DNA from: Pseudomonas fluorescens
GTDB lineage: Bacteria > Pseudomonadota > Gammaproteobacteria > Pseudomonadales > Pseudomonadaceae
DNA: 64,000 nucleotides
Direction of reading: 5' to 3'
Assembly: GCF_902497995.1 (NCBI RefSeq)
Contig: NZ_CABVII010000006.1
Location: 1 to 64,000, forward strand
Position numbers and translations under genes: made by a program. This document shows positions 47,070-60,721 of the stretch, one piece after another; the stretch's first letter is position 1, and every line of letters begins with the position of its first letter. A model generated the notes under the pieces. It did no database searches and had not been told where the DNA came from. It saw only the letters and a list, made by a program, of their open reading frames with translations.

Positions 47070-48602
47070 TCAGTCCTTTAACAGGGGAAAATGCAACCTG
47101 AAGCGTGTGCCTTGACCCACCACACTTTGGCACTCGATCCTTGCGCCATGTCGATCTATCACCGCCTTCACCATCGACAGGCCCAAACCCACGCCATCGA
47201 TGCCTTGGGCTGAAGAAAGACGCCGATACTGGCTGAACAGTTCGGGCAATTCCTCTGCAGCAATGCCTTTACCTTGATCAACGATCTCGCACGTCAGCCA
47301 GCCTTCAGCGCAATTGACTTGCACAATGATTCGAGTGCCGCAGCCGCTGTACTTGATTGCGTTCTCCAGCAGATTGAACAACGCTCGGGTCAGCAGCGCC
47401 TGATCGGCCATGATCAAGCTTTCCTGCGCTACATCATCCAGGTGATGGACCATTTCGATCTGCTTCAACTGCGCAATGGTCAATGTTTGATCGAACACAT
47501 CCAGCACCATCATCGCAAACAGGCTCGGCTGAAACTGATAAGCCTCTGACTCGGCCTTGGCCAATTGTACGAAACCGTCAGTCAATTCCAGGGCTCGACG
47601 CACCTGGCACTCGATCTGGTCGAACAGATACGTGTCCCCGACGGATTGATGTCGGTGCACGTCGAGCAGGGCGAGAATCGCCGAGTGAGGCGCCCGCAGA
47701 TCATGGGACAAGAAGCGCAACAGTACGCCACGCTGCTCCTCGGCATCACGCTCAACGCTGAGGTCGGTCAGGCTCAATAACCAGCCGATAGGCGTTTCTC
47801 CGTCCACTGGCAGCAAAGCAGCGCGCTCCAGACGCAGACTGCGTTCCTTGACGTCCCTGAACTCCACCAGCGGCAAAGTCGATAAGAGCGGCCGAGGGCC
47901 TTCGACCAGTTCCGGATAGCCAAGTTTGGCCAATTGCTCCAGAACGTCATCGCCCACCAGATCGGCGCCGAACAGATCCCTGGCCTTACGGTTACCCAGC
48001 AAAATCCGGCCATGGGGATCACTGATCAAGGTGGCGACAGGCAAACACTCCAGGCCATCGGCGATAAAACGACGGGTATCCCGGGTCCGACCCATCGCTT
48101 GTTCCAGAGCCATGATCTGACCCTGTAAATGGTCTCCAGTCGGAAAGTGTGCACGACGGCGCTCCGGAAAGACCTTTGGCTCGCTATCCAACCGCGCCAG
48201 CTCCCATCCAAAATAGGTCAGTACCACACTCAAGCGCCGCCAGCTCCAGATCAGGTAACCGAACAGCATGCCCAACAGACTCGCTGTAGGGGACCACCAC
48301 CAGCCCAGTCTCGCTAATCCTGCGCTCGCCAGCAGTGCACAACTCATGCCCGCCAAGGTCAACCAGAGCGCCAGTCTCGGACGTAGCAATAACAAACCCA
48401 AGACACAGGCGACCAGGCAAACAGAGAACAACGCGCCCCACGCACCCGACCCATTTCGATGGCTGGTCTCGGCATTGAATGAAAGAAGGCCCGTCAGGGG
48501 TAACAAAAGCAAGCTTATCCACAGCCATTCGCGGACCAATTGCCGGAACAACCTTTGAACCTGAGTCGGCTCGCGACTTTCCCGGCGGCGCTCATAATTC
48601 AT
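47070..48602 (-). CDS. Sensor histidine kinase, CHASE2-type lacking the CHASE2 domain
   Basis: 510 aa from ATG 48602 (in-frame TTG 48608 also possible; neither has a good site). TM1 is at about 28-44 (WLWISLLLLPLTGLLSF), then only about 12 polar residues, then three close membrane segments (58-120) ending GYLIWSWRRLSVVLTYFGWELARL. That last segment is the typical exit of CHASE2 kinases, yet the roughly 250-residue CHASE2 sensor is missing. PAS at about 178-285, phosphoacceptor SHDLRAPHSA (His302), and HATPase motifs NLLENAIKYS, VDQGKGIA and GVGLGLSMVK. It is divergent from its likely partner regulator at 48774. Confidence 0.82.
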   Translation of the reverse strand: MNYERRRESREPTQVQRLFRQLVREWLWISLLLLPLTGLLSFNAETSHRNGSGAWGALFSVCLVACVLGLLLLRPRLALWLTLAGMSCALLASAGLARLGWWWSPTASLLGMLFGYLIWSWRRLSVVLTYFGWELARLDSEPKVFPERRRAHFPTGDHLQGQIMALEQAMGRTRDTRRFIADGLECLPVATLISDPHGRILLGNRKARDLFGADLVGDDVLEQLAKLGYPELVEGPRPLLSTLPLVEFRDVKERSLRLERAALLPVDGETPIGWLLSLTDLSVERDAEEQRGVLLRFLSHDLRAPHSAILALLDVHRHQSVGDTYLFDQIECQVRRALELTDGFVQLAKAESEAYQFQPSLFAMMVLDVFDQTLTIAQLKQIEMVHHLDDVAQESLIMADQALLTRALFNLLENAIKYSGCGTRIIVQVNCAEGWLTCEIVDQGKGIAAEELPELFSQYRRLSSAQGIDGVGLGLSMVKAVIDRHGARIECQSVVGQGTRFRLHFPLLKD

Positions 48603-48773
48603 AGGCAATACTGACGTAAGGGTTGTAGGGAATTTGGTTCATGGGTCACAGTTTTCAGGGAAGGGCGCTTGAAGAATCATAGCGGACGCGACCAATGGGA
48701 AGCTGCTTACTTACACTCTTCAGCCGAACGTCTATTGTCAAATAACATGCTGGCCGCCAAAGGAATAACGTAC

Positions 48774-49493
48774 ATGCGTGTCGCGATACTGGATGATGAA
48801 CCGGCAGAACTGCGCAGGGTTGAACAGACCTTGCGGCAAATGGCCGAGCCGGGTGAGCCTGCCTGGTCACTGCACAGCTTCGAGCAGGGAGAGGACCTGT
48901 TACGCCATTTGCGACGGGAAACGTTCGACCTGCTGATCCTCGACTGGCAGTTGCCAGGCTTCAGCGGCCTGTCTCTGTTGCGCTGGACCCGCGAGCACAT
49001 GGACGCACCACCCGCCGCGATCATGCTGACCAGCCGCGACGCTGAAAGTGATATCGTCCAGGCGTTGAATGCAGGCGCCGACGATTACGTCAGCAAGCCG
49101 TTTCGACCCAATGAACTGAAAGCCAGAGTGGCTGCAGTGTTACGCCGGCATAGCCTGCAACGTGCGGCAGCCACCGAAGTACTGAGTTTCAATGACCTGG
49201 TGTTCGACGATGCCGAATTGACTGTTAACCGCGCCGGAAAACCTATCGGGATGACTGAGCGGGAATATCGACTGGCGCGTTGCCTGTTCAGTAACCTGGG
49301 ACGACCGCTGTCTCGGGATTATCTCTATGAGCGGTTCTGGAGCCATGAAGAGATGGTGTCTTCCCGACCTCTGGACACCCACATCTATCGGCTGCGCAAC
49401 AAGCTTGGGCTGACGGCTGATCGCGGTTGGCAACTGCTGACGATTTACGGGTACGGGTATCGACTGGAAAGTGTGGGGGCGGCAAGCGAATGA
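48774..49493 (+). CDS. OmpR/PhoB-family response regulator
   Basis: 239 aa. ATG 48774 follows AAAGGAATAACGTAC. The receiver domain has DD at 7-8, phosphoacceptor Asp57 (LLILDWQLPG) and Lys in VSKPFRPNELKARV. The C-terminal winged helix at about 140-235 has MTEREYRLARCLFSNLGRPLSRDYLYERFW and DTHIYRLRNKLGL. It is divergently transcribed from the kinase at 47070, with which it very likely forms a two-component system. Target genes cannot be read from the window. Confidence 0.9.
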   Translation: MRVAILDDEPAELRRVEQTLRQMAEPGEPAWSLHSFEQGEDLLRHLRRETFDLLILDWQLPGFSGLSLLRWTREHMDAPPAAIMLTSRDAESDIVQALNAGADDYVSKPFRPNELKARVAAVLRRHSLQRAAATEVLSFNDLVFDDAELTVNRAGKPIGMTEREYRLARCLFSNLGRPLSRDYLYERFWSHEEMVSSRPLDTHIYRLRNKLGLTADRGWQLLTIYGYGYRLESVGAASE

Positions 49494-49499
49494 ATCAAA

Positions 49500-49562
49500 A
49501 GATCGCAGCCTTCGGCAACTCATTTGAAACGCGATTACCTGAGCTGCGAAGGCTGCGATCTG
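49500..49562. repeat. Inverted AGATCGCAGCCTTCG pair
   Basis: AGATCGCAGCCTTCG (49500-49514) and its exact inverse CGAAGGCTGCGATCT (49548-49562). The same module flanks the nested repeat at 24583-24784, so it is a dispersed repeat family distinct from the GTGGGAGCGGG type. Confidence 0.85.
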
Positions 49563-49591
49563 TAATCAGACAAACATTTCGACGGGCAAAT

Positions 49592-49624
49592 AAAAAGGCC
49601 AACGCGTGAACGTTGGCCTTATTT
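49592..49624. terminator. Bidirectional terminator downstream of gyrB and the response regulator
   Basis: AAGGCCAACG (49595-49604), loop CGTGAA, CGTTGGCCTT (49611-49620), with A-run on the left and ATTT on the right. Perfect 10-bp stem serving convergent genes. Confidence 0.9.
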
Positions 49625-49639
49625 GGCAAGTACGCTGGA

Positions 49640-53166
<3,527 letters not shown>

Positions 53167-53186
53167 CTAGCTTCTGCTGAGCATGA

Positions 53187-54290
53187 TTACAGACGCATCG
53201 GCATGACAACGTAGGCCGAGTCGTCGTTGTCGGACTCTTGCACCAGCGCGCTGCTGTTGGAGTCGGACAGGATCAGTCGAACTTGCTCAGTGGTCATCAC
53301 GCCCAGCACGTCGAGCAGATAGCTCACGTTGAAGCCGATTTCCAGGGGGCCGCCGTTGTACTCAACACCCACTTCTTCTTCCGCTTCTTCCTGCTCCGGG
53401 TTGTTGGCCTGGATCTTTAGCTGGCCATTAGCCAGTTGCAGGCGAATACCACGGTACTTCTCGTTGGACAGAATCGCGGTGCGGCTGAAGGCTTCACGCA
53501 GGGCCTGACGATCACCCAGCACCAGCTTGTCGCCGCCTTTGGGCAGAACGCGCTCGTAGTCAGGGAATTTGCCGTCGACCAGTTTTGAGGTGAAGGTAAA
53601 CTCGCCGGTGGTGGCGCGGATGTGGTGTTGACCCAGGACGATGCTGACGATGCCGTCCGGTTCGGTCAGCAAGCGCGCCAGCTCAAGGATACCCTTGCGC
53701 GGTACGATGACCTGATGACGATCCGGTTGACCGATATCGGCCTGCATCGAGCACATTGCCAGACGGTGGCCATCAGTGGCCACGGCGCGGATGATCCCGG
53801 CCGAGACCTCCAGCAGCATGCCGTTCAGATAGTAACGCACGTCCTGCTGGGCCATGGCAAAGCTGGTGCGTTCGATCAGGCGACGCAATTTGCTTTGCTC
53901 CAGGCTGCAGGTCAGCGAGCCAGGGCCTTCTTCCACCGTCGGGAAATCGTTGGCCGGCAGCGTCGACAAGGTAAAGCGGCTACGGCCGGCCTTTACCACA
54001 AGCTTCTGCTCGTCGAGCTTAATGTCGATCAGCGCGTCGTTCGGCAAGCTTTTGCAGATGTCCATCAGCTTGCGCGCAGGCACAGTGATGGAACCCGGAT
54101 CGGCAGGTTCTTCGAGTGTTACACGACCGACCAGCTCGACTTCCAGGTCGGTACCGGTCAGCGACAGTTGCTGGCCTTCGACAACCAGCAGCACGTTGGA
54201 AAGCACCGGCAAGGTCTGTCGGCGCTCGACGACGCCTGCGACCAGTTGCAGGGGTTTCAACAGGGCTTCGCGTTGAATGGTGAAATGCAT
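53187..54290 (-). CDS. dnaN: DNA polymerase III beta subunit (sliding clamp)
   Basis: 367 aa, standard length. Three repeated clamp domains, beginning MHFTIQREALLKPLQLVAGVV. Conserved YLLDVLGVM and the C-terminal AYVVMPMRL, which contributes to the hydrophobic partner-binding pocket. It forms a ring dimer around DNA that tethers Pol III and binds many repair factors. It is 39 bases downstream of dnaA. Confidence 0.98.
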   Translation of the reverse strand: MHFTIQREALLKPLQLVAGVVERRQTLPVLSNVLLVVEGQQLSLTGTDLEVELVGRVTLEEPADPGSITVPARKLMDICKSLPNDALIDIKLDEQKLVVKAGRSRFTLSTLPANDFPTVEEGPGSLTCSLEQSKLRRLIERTSFAMAQQDVRYYLNGMLLEVSAGIIRAVATDGHRLAMCSMQADIGQPDRHQVIVPRKGILELARLLTEPDGIVSIVLGQHHIRATTGEFTFTSKLVDGKFPDYERVLPKGGDKLVLGDRQALREAFSRTAILSNEKYRGIRLQLANGQLKIQANNPEQEEAEEEVGVEYNGGPLEIGFNVSYLLDVLGVMTTEQVRLILSDSNSSALVQESDNDDSAYVVMPMRL

Positions 54291-54329
54291 GGTCTAGTCC
54301 CTTGCCTTAATAAGCTGCGCTGGTGTTCA

Positions 54330-55850
54330 TCAAGTGGTCAGTGTACGCAGCAGGTTCTTGTAGTCCTCGCGGATGTCCGCGTCGGATTCCTTGAGTTCGT
54401 TGATCTTGCGGCAGGCGTGCAAAACAGTCGTGTGATCGCGACCACCAAACACGTCGCCGATTTCCGGCAGGCTGTGGTTAGTCAACTCTTTGGACAACGC
54501 CATGGCAACCTGACGCGGACGAGCGACCGAGCGTGAACGACGCTTGGACAGCAGGTCGGAGATCTTGATCTTGTAGTACTCGGCGACGGTGCGCTGAATG
54601 TTATCCACAGAGACCAGTTTGTCTTGCAGCGCCAACAGATCTTTCAGGGATTCGCGAATCAGCTCGATGGTGATGTCGCGGCCCATGAAGTGCGAGTGGG
54701 CGATCACGCGTTTAAGCGCGCCTTCCAGTTCGCGGACGTTGGAGCGAATACGCTGGGCTATGAAGAACGCCGCGTCGTGTGGCAGATCGACTTTGGCCTG
54801 ATCGGCCTTTTTCATCAGGATCGCTACGCGGGTTTCCAGCTCCGGCGGCTCGACGGCCACCGTCAAGCCCCAGCCGAAGCGGGACTTGAGACGCTCTTCG
54901 AGGCCTTCGATTTCTTTAGGATAGCGGTCACTGGTAAGAATGACCTGCTGCCCGCCTTCAAGCAGGGCATTGAAGGTGTGGAAAAACTCTTCCTGGGAAC
55001 GTTCCTTGCGGGCGAAGAACTGAATGTCATCGATCAACAGCGCGTCCACCGAACGGTAGAAGCGCTTGAATTCGTTGATCGCGTTCAATTGCAGCGCCTT
55101 GACCATGTCGGCCACGAAACGCTCGGAATGCAGGTACACGACCTTGGCATTCGGGTTCTTCTTTAATAGGTGGTTACCCACAGCGTGCATCAAGTGGGTT
55201 TTACCCAGGCCAACGCCACCATAAAGGAAGAGCGGGTTGTAACCGTGCTTGGGGTTATCCGCTACTTGCCAGGCCGCTGCCCGGGCCAGTTGGTTGGACT
55301 TACCTTCGACGAAGTTCTCGAAAGTAAAGGTGCGGTTCAGGTAGCTGGTGTGCTTGAGCGCGCCTTCGACCTGCACCGTGCGCTGTTCGGAGCGCACCGG
55401 GGCCTGTTGAGAACTCGCACCCGCCATCGGGTCGAAACTGTCGCGGGATGGTTCTTCACTGACTTCGGCAACTTTCTGCGTCGATCGCTTGGTCGGCATG
55501 GCTGCCGGGGCGGGGGCCGGAGCGCTGACAGGCGCTTGAGCCGCCTGTGCCTGGGACGCGGCAGCAGCCAGTGGCGCATTAGGAGCGGCACGTGGAGCTG
55601 AACTGCGCTTGCTGCCTATTAATAGGGAGAGCGCAGGCGCCATGCCATTGCCATGCTCATCCAGCAGTTCGAGGACGCGGCCCAGGTACTTTTCGTTAAC
55701 CCAGTCGAGAACAAAACGATTCGGTGCGTAGACACGCAACTCGTCGCCTTCGGCTTCGACCTGTAGTGGACGGATCCAAGTGTTGAATTGTTGGGCTGGC
55801 AGCTCATCGCGCAAAAGCTCCACGCACTGCTGCCATAGTTCCACTGACAC
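54330..55850 (-). CDS. dnaA: Chromosomal replication initiator protein DnaA
   Basis: 506 aa from GTG 55850 ([20 protein letters not shown]). Domain I at 1-80, a long Ala/Pro-rich linker at 85-160, AAA+ domain III with Walker [11 protein letters not shown] at 211-220 and Walker [12 protein letters not shown], and domain IV with the DnaA-box signature [20 protein letters not shown] and [16 protein letters not shown] perfect box TTATCCACA occurs inside the gene at 54601-54609. The upstream region has several boxes, fitting autoregulation and origin function. Confidence 0.98.
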   Translation of the reverse strand: MSVELWQQCVELLRDELPAQQFNTWIRPLQVEAEGDELRVYAPNRFVLDWVNEKYLGRVLELLDEHGNGMAPALSLLIGSKRSSAPRAAPNAPLAAAASQAQAAQAPVSAPAPAPAAMPTKRSTQKVAEVSEEPSRDSFDPMAGASSQQAPVRSEQRTVQVEGALKHTSYLNRTFTFENFVEGKSNQLARAAAWQVADNPKHGYNPLFLYGGVGLGKTHLMHAVGNHLLKKNPNAKVVYLHSERFVADMVKALQLNAINEFKRFYRSVDALLIDDIQFFARKERSQEEFFHTFNALLEGGQQVILTSDRYPKEIEGLEERLKSRFGWGLTVAVEPPELETRVAILMKKADQAKVDLPHDAAFFIAQRIRSNVRELEGALKRVIAHSHFMGRDITIELIRESLKDLLALQDKLVSVDNIQRTVAEYYKIKISDLLSKRRSRSVARPRQVAMALSKELTNHSLPEIGDVFGGRDHTTVLHACRKINELKESDADIREDYKNLLRTLTT

Positions 55851-56416
55851 GGATATCCCCTAAGTTGAAAGCCGGTGAGGCAAAAACAAGCGGCCATTGT
55901 AGCGACCAGACGCCTACTTATCCACACGTAGGTTGTGCGCTGCCGAATAAGAATCAAGGTTTTACACGTAAAAAATACGACCAATGGTCTGTGCATAAGC
56001 CTTGTGGATAACCCCCCGTAAGGTCGTTGTACAAGTGGGGGCGAAACCCGGTGGATAACCAGCCTGTGGATAACAGCACCTTTCACCCACAGCTTATCCG
56101 ACAGCGCAGCACAGGCTGACCACCGTTTTCCCCTGTGGTTGTCATTCTCTGTACAGCACGGAATAGAAGGGCTAAAGCCAGTTATCCACAGATGATCGTG
56201 GGCCTAGCTTTTATAAGCTTTACAGAAAAGCTTTAAATACTTTCCTTCTTTATTTCTATATCTAGCGAAGGGCAGGCACCGACGAAACCTCTGGAGATCT
56301 ATTTATAAGGAAACGCTGGTTGGAAATTGACCTAGAGGCTTGCTTTCTCTAGAATCCCCGGTCTCTTAAAACGGGGGCCATTCCGGCCCGTTGTGGACGA
56401 ATCAGGTAACACGACA
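55851..56416. other. oriC: oriC-like region 1 (dnaA-rpmH intergenic)
   Basis: Perfect DnaA boxes TTATCCACA are at 55918-55926 (+), 56003-56011 (-), 56065-56073 (-) and 56182-56190 (+). One-mismatch boxes are at 55990-55998 and 56050-56058. An AT-rich block at 56205-56272 (TTTATAAGCTTTACAGAAAA onward) is a likely unwinding element beside the last box. This is the classic position of the Pseudomonas origin. The minus-strand dnaA promoter must also be here but I could not single it out. Confidence 0.9.
56327..56355 (+). promoter_or_regulatory. Sigma-70 promoter for rpmH-rnpA
   Basis: -35 TTGACC (56327-56332), 17-base spacer, -10 TAGAAT (56350-56355). About 61 bases before the rpmH start. Near-consensus elements and optimum spacing. 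Confidence 0.75.
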
Positions 56417-56551
56417 ATGAAACGTACTTTCCAACCAAGCACCATCAAACGCGCTCGTACCCACGGTTTCCGTGCTCGCATGGCTACCAAGAACGGTCGT
56501 GCCGTCCTGTCGCGTCGTCGCGCCAAAGGTCGTGCGCGTCTGGCAGTTTGA
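56417..56551 (+). CDS. rpmH: 50S ribosomal protein L34
   Basis: 44 aa, shorter than usual ORF cut-offs. It begins [20 protein letters not shown] and ends in a strongly basic tail ([11 protein letters not shown]). Normal length. It is the first gene of the rpmH-rnpA-yidD-yidC run on the other side of the origin from dnaA, 16 bases before rnpA. Confidence 0.98.
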   Translation: MKRTFQPSTIKRARTHGFRARMATKNGRAVLSRRRAKGRARLAV

Positions 56552-56567
56552 TAATCCGGCACTGGAG

Positions 56568-56969
56568 GTGAGTCAGGACTTCAGTCGGGAAAAGCGTCTG
56601 CTTACCCCCCGGCATTTCAAGGCAGTCTTTGACTCCCCTACCGGCAAGGTTCCGGGGAAAAATCTCCTGCTCCTTGCGCGCAACAACGATCTTGATCACC
56701 CCCGTCTCGGGCTGGTTATCGGGAAAAAGAGCGTAAAGCTCTCCGTCGAGCGCAATCGCCTCAAACGTCTGATGCGCGAATCGTTCCGTCTGCACCAGGA
56801 TTCACTGGTCGGCTGGGACATCGTTATCGTCGCGCGCAAAGGTTTGGGTGATGTAGAAAACCCCGAATTGATTCAGCATTTCGGCAAACTCTGGAAGCGT
56901 CTGGCACGCAGCAAGCCGGTACCAGCAGTCAAAACCGAAACTGTAGGGGTAGACAGTCCCGATGCGTAA
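56568..56969 (+). CDS. rnpA: Ribonuclease P protein component
   Basis: 133 aa from GTG 56568 ([20 protein letters not shown]). Upstream codons are open but have no family sequence. The RNR motif [22 protein letters not shown] is intact and binds the RNase P RNA; the central loop [13 protein letters not shown] is conserved. It matures tRNA 5' ends. The stop overlaps the yidD start by eight bases. The ribosome binding site GGAG abuts the start codon, so spacing is unusual. Confidence 0.95.
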   Translation: MSQDFSREKRLLTPRHFKAVFDSPTGKVPGKNLLLLARNNDLDHPRLGLVIGKKSVKLSVERNRLKRLMRESFRLHQDSLVGWDIVIVARKGLGDVENPELIQHFGKLWKRLARSKPVPAVKTETVGVDSPDA

Positions 56970-57207
56970 ACTGGCACTCGTTCCGATCCAGTTTTATCGC
57001 TATGCCATTAGTCCTTTGATGGCCAGTCACTGTCGTTTCTACCCCAGTTGTTCCTGCTACGCGTATGAAGCCATAGAAAATCATGGCCTTCTGCGCGGTG
57101 GCTGGCTGGCCTTTCGTCGTTTAGGTCGCTGTCATCCGTGGAATCCCGGTGGTTATGACCCGGTTCCATCTATCCCTACCTCCCGTTCTTCTTCGATGGC
57201 CGAGTAA
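56962..57207 (+). CDS. yidD: Membrane protein insertion efficiency factor YidD
   Basis: 81 aa. [20 protein letters not shown] is followed by the family signature [46 protein letters not shown] with its three cysteines. Amphipathic N-terminal helix; inner-membrane associated. Overlaps rnpA and lies two bases before yidC, with which it works. Confidence 0.96.
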   Translation: MRKLALVPIQFYRYAISPLMASHCRFYPSCSCYAYEAIENHGLLRGGWLAFRRLGRCHPWNPGGYDPVPSIPTSRSSSMAE

Positions 57208-57209
57208 TC

Positions 57210-58898
57210 ATGGATATCAAACGCACGATCCTGATCGTCGCCCTGGCAATCGTGTCCTACGTTATGGTTCTTAAATGGAACCAGGACTATGGCCAGGCTG
57301 CCCTGCCGACTCAGAATGTTGCTTCCAGTACTACCGCACCGGGCCTACCGGATACGGCGACTGGCAAAAATGCTTCTGTCAGTGACGACATTCCCCGCGC
57401 CGCAAGCGATACCAGTGCAACTGCACCTGCTGAAACACCAGTAGCGGCAAGCAAAGACCTCATCCAGATCAAAACGGATGTGCTCGACCTGGCAGTCGAT
57501 CCACAAGGTGGCGATGTCGCCCAGCTGAAATTGCCGTTGTATCCACGTCGCCAGGACCATCCGGAAATTCCGTTCCAGCTGTTCGATAACGGCGGTGAAC
57601 TGACTTACCTGGCGCAAAGCGGTCTGATTGGTAGCAACGGCCCGGACGCAAGCCCGGCCGGTCGTCCGGTTTACTCCTCGGAGAAGAAGACTTATCAACT
57701 GGCTGACGGTCAGGACCAATTGGTCGTGGACCTGAAGTTCAGCAAGGATGGCGTCAATTACATCAAACGTTTCACCCTGAAACGTGGCCTGTATGACGTA
57801 ACCGTTTCCTACCTGATCGATAACCAGAGCGCACAACCCTGGTCCGGTGCGATGTTCGCGCAACTGAAGCGTGACGCCAGCGGCGATCCTTCCTCAACCA
57901 CCGCTACCGGTACCGCGACTTACCTGGGCGCTGCCCTGTGGACAAGTAACGAGCCGTACAAGAAAGTGTCCATGAAGGACATGGACAAGGCGCAGTTGAA
58001 GGAAACGGTCAGTGGTGGTTGGGTTGCGTGGTTGCAACATTACTTCGTCACCGCATGGATTCCGGCCAAGGGCGAAAACAACGTCGTCCAGACCCGTAAA
58101 GACAGCAAGGGCAACTACATCATCGGTTATACCGGCCCGGCAATGAGCGTCGCGCCAGGTGCAAAAGCCGAAACCAGCGCCGTTCTGTACGCTGGTCCGA
58201 AAAGCCAGGCAGTACTCAAAGAGTTGTCCCCAGGTCTGGAACTGACCGTCGACTACGGCATTCTGTGGTTCATCGCCCAGCCAATCTTCTGGTTGCTGGG
58301 ACACATCCACGCAATCGTCGGTAACTGGGGCTGGTCGATCATTTTCCTGACCATGCTGATCAAGGGGATTTTCTTCCCGCTGTCGGCGGCCAGCTACAAA
58401 TCCATGGCGCGCATGCGTGCAGTGGCACCGAAACTGGCTGCGCTGAAAGAGCAGCATGGCGACGACCGGCAGAAAATGTCGCAAGCCATGATGGAGCTGT
58501 ACAAGAAAGAGAAGATCAATCCACTGGGTGGTTGCTTGCCAATCCTCGTGCAGATGCCGGTTTTCCTTTCGCTGTACTGGGTTCTGCTGGAAAGCGTCGA
58601 GATGCGCCAGGCGCCGTTCATGCTGTGGATTACCGACCTGTCGATCAAGGATCCGTTCTTCATTCTGCCGATCATCATGGGTGTAACCATGTTTATCCAG
58701 CAGCAGTTGAACCCGACTCCTCCGGATCCGATGCAGGCCAAGGTGATGAAGCTGATGCCAATCATCTTCACCTTCTTCTTCCTGTGGTTCCCGGCTGGTC
58801 TGGTACTGTACTGGGTAGTGAACAACGTGTTGTCGATCGCCCAACAGTGGTACATCACGCGTAAGATCGAAGCGGCTGTGAAAAAAGCCGAGGCGTAA
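57210..58898 (+). CDS. yidC: Membrane protein insertase YidC
   Basis: 562 aa. N-terminal membrane segment (TILIVALAIVSYVMVLKW), a linker rich in Ala, Thr and Ser, large periplasmic P1 beta-domain (about 75-335), then the conserved five-segment insertase core: QPIFWLLGHIHAIVGNWGWSII, coiled-coil C1 loop RAVAPKLAALKEQHGDDRQKM, CLPILVQMPVFLSLYWVLL and WFPAGLVLYWVVNNVLSIAQQW. It inserts membrane proteins alone or with Sec. Intact and typical length for Gram-negatives. Confidence 0.97.
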   Translation: MDIKRTILIVALAIVSYVMVLKWNQDYGQAALPTQNVASSTTAPGLPDTATGKNASVSDDIPRAASDTSATAPAETPVAASKDLIQIKTDVLDLAVDPQGGDVAQLKLPLYPRRQDHPEIPFQLFDNGGELTYLAQSGLIGSNGPDASPAGRPVYSSEKKTYQLADGQDQLVVDLKFSKDGVNYIKRFTLKRGLYDVTVSYLIDNQSAQPWSGAMFAQLKRDASGDPSSTTATGTATYLGAALWTSNEPYKKVSMKDMDKAQLKETVSGGWVAWLQHYFVTAWIPAKGENNVVQTRKDSKGNYIIGYTGPAMSVAPGAKAETSAVLYAGPKSQAVLKELSPGLELTVDYGILWFIAQPIFWLLGHIHAIVGNWGWSIIFLTMLIKGIFFPLSAASYKSMARMRAVAPKLAALKEQHGDDRQKMSQAMMELYKKEKINPLGGCLPILVQMPVFLSLYWVLLESVEMRQAPFMLWITDLSIKDPFFILPIIMGVTMFIQQQLNPTPPDPMQAKVMKLMPIIFTFFFLWFPAGLVLYWVVNNVLSIAQQWYITRKIEAAVKKAEA

Positions 58899-58920
58899 CT
58901 TGCTCTGTGGATAACCACTC

Positions 58921-58945
58921 AAAACGCCCCCTAGTGGGGCGTTTT
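58921..58945. terminator. Terminator between yidC and mnmE
   Basis: AAAACGCCCC (58921-58930), loop CTAGT, GGGGCGTTTT (58936-58945). Perfect 10-bp stem with T-run. A DnaA-box-like CTGTGGATAAC lies just before it (58905-58915). Confidence 0.88.
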
Positions 58946-58977
58946 GCTATCTGTCACTTTTGTCTGGATACCGGTTT

Positions 58978-60348
58978 ATGAGCGTTCCTCGTGAAACCAT
59001 CGCTGCCGTCGCCACTGCCCAAGGTCGTGGCGGTGTCGGCATCGTCCGTATTTCCGGGCCGCTGGCGAGTGTGGCGGCCAAGGCCTTCAGCGGTCGTGAA
59101 CTCAAACCCCGATTCGCCCACTACGGCCCCTTTCTCAGTGGAAACGATGAGGTCCTGGACCAAGGCATTGCCCTGTATTTCCCTGGACCGAACTCGTTCA
59201 CCGGCGAAGATGTGCTGGAACTCCAGGGTCATGGTGGTCCGATTGTTCTGGATATGCTGCTCAAGCGTTGCCTGGAACTGGGCTGCCGACTGGCCCGCCC
59301 CGGCGAATTCAGCGAACGCGCCTTCCTCAACGACAAACTCGACCTGGCCCAGGCTGAAGCCATCGCAGACTTGATCGAGGCAAGCTCGGCCCAGGCGGCA
59401 CGCAATGCACTGCGATCGTTGCAGGGCGCATTTTCCGAACGTGTGCATAACCTCACCGAGCAATTGATTGGCCTGCGGATCTACGTCGAAGCGGCCATCG
59501 ACTTCCCGGAAGAAGAAATCGACTTCCTTGCCGATGGCCATGTACTGAGCATGCTCGACAAGGTACGTGATGAGTTATCCACCGTATTGCGCGAAGCCGG
59601 GCAGGGTGCATTGCTGCGCGATGGCATGACAGTGGTGATCGCCGGGCGACCGAATGCGGGTAAATCCAGCCTGCTGAACGCATTGGCCGGTCGTGAGGCG
59701 GCGATCGTCACCGAAATTGCCGGCACCACCCGGGACATTCTTCGCGAACATATCCACATCGATGGCATGCCGCTGCATGTGGTCGATACCGCAGGCTTGC
59801 GGGATACCGATGATCAAGTGGAAAAAATCGGCGTTGAACGGGCGTTGAAAGCCATCGGCGAAGCAGATCGGGTATTACTGGTGGTCGATGCCACCGCTCC
59901 CGAAGCACTTGATCCATTCGCGTTGTGGCCTGAATTCCTGGAAATCCGTCCGGACCCGGCGAAAGTCACGTTGATCCGTAACAAGGCGGACCTCACCGGC
60001 GAAGCCATTGCCCTTGAAGTCAGCGAGGATGGCCACGTCACCATCAGCCTCAGCGCCAAGTCCGCCGGCGATGGCCTGGAACTGCTACGAGACCATCTCA
60101 AGGCCTGCATGGGCTATGAACAGACCTCCGAGAGCAGCTTCAGCGCTCGCAGGCGTCACCTCGAAGCGTTGCGCCATGCCAGTGCTTCCCTTGAGCACGG
60201 CCGTGCGCAGCTGACATTGGCAGGTGCCGGTGAGCTGCTGGCCGAAGATTTGCGCCAAGCCCAACACGCTTTGGGTGAGATCACTGGTGCTTTCAGCTCC
60301 GATGACCTGTTGGGGCGGATTTTCTCCAGCTTCTGCATTGGTAAATAA
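58978..60348 (+). CDS. mnmE: tRNA modification GTPase MnmE
   Basis: 456 aa. ATG 58978 ([20 protein letters not shown]). N-terminal folate-binding domain, helical domain, and inserted G domain with G1 [15 protein letters not shown]2 TTRD, G3 [10 protein letters not shown] and G4 NKAD; ends in FCIGK with the catalytic cysteine. With MnmG it installs the cmnm5 group on U34 of tRNAs. In most pseudomonads mnmG follows closely; here an extra gene and 2.7 kb separate them. Confidence 0.97.
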   Translation: MSVPRETIAAVATAQGRGGVGIVRISGPLASVAAKAFSGRELKPRFAHYGPFLSGNDEVLDQGIALYFPGPNSFTGEDVLELQGHGGPIVLDMLLKRCLELGCRLARPGEFSERAFLNDKLDLAQAEAIADLIEASSAQAARNALRSLQGAFSERVHNLTEQLIGLRIYVEAAIDFPEEEIDFLADGHVLSMLDKVRDELSTVLREAGQGALLRDGMTVVIAGRPNAGKSSLLNALAGREAAIVTEIAGTTRDILREHIHIDGMPLHVVDTAGLRDTDDQVEKIGVERALKAIGEADRVLLVVDATAPEALDPFALWPEFLEIRPDPAKVTLIRNKADLTGEAIALEVSEDGHVTISLSAKSAGDGLELLRDHLKACMGYEQTSESSFSARRRHLEALRHASASLEHGRAQLTLAGAGELLAEDLRQAQHALGEITGAFSSDDLLGRIFSSFCIGK

Positions 60349-60380
60349 CCAAACATCACTTTGTTACGGAATGATGAAAA

Positions 60381-60454
60381 CCTGTAGGAGCCAAGCTTGC
60401 TGGCGATAGCGATCTCAAAGACGCCATCGCCGGTAAGACGGGATCCTACAGGGG
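60381..60454. repeat. Degenerate REP doublet after mnmE
   Basis: CCTGTAGGAGCCAAGCTTGCTGGCG and a worn inverse ending GGGATCCTACAGG. Arms match only at their ends and at CGCCATCGCCGG-like inner bases. Confidence 0.65.
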
Positions 60455-60721
60455 TTATGTGCGCGACAGCTAAGTGTCGGAGAGGCGGCGGCTCATATCC
60501 ACTGTGAAGCATACCATCTATATAGTCACGAAAATTAGGCGCTGTGATATTGGCCAGAGCTTACAGTGCGTTTATTGGCCTGCAATCAGCAAGACCATAA
60601 CTTAAATCAACTAATTTTTGGTCAGATTAATTGCGATTGAACTCCCATTCAACTTTGCAGGCTATCATTCTATTCCCACGGTTTAACCTTAGTCGCAACT
60701 GAACATAGAGGGTAGGAAGCA

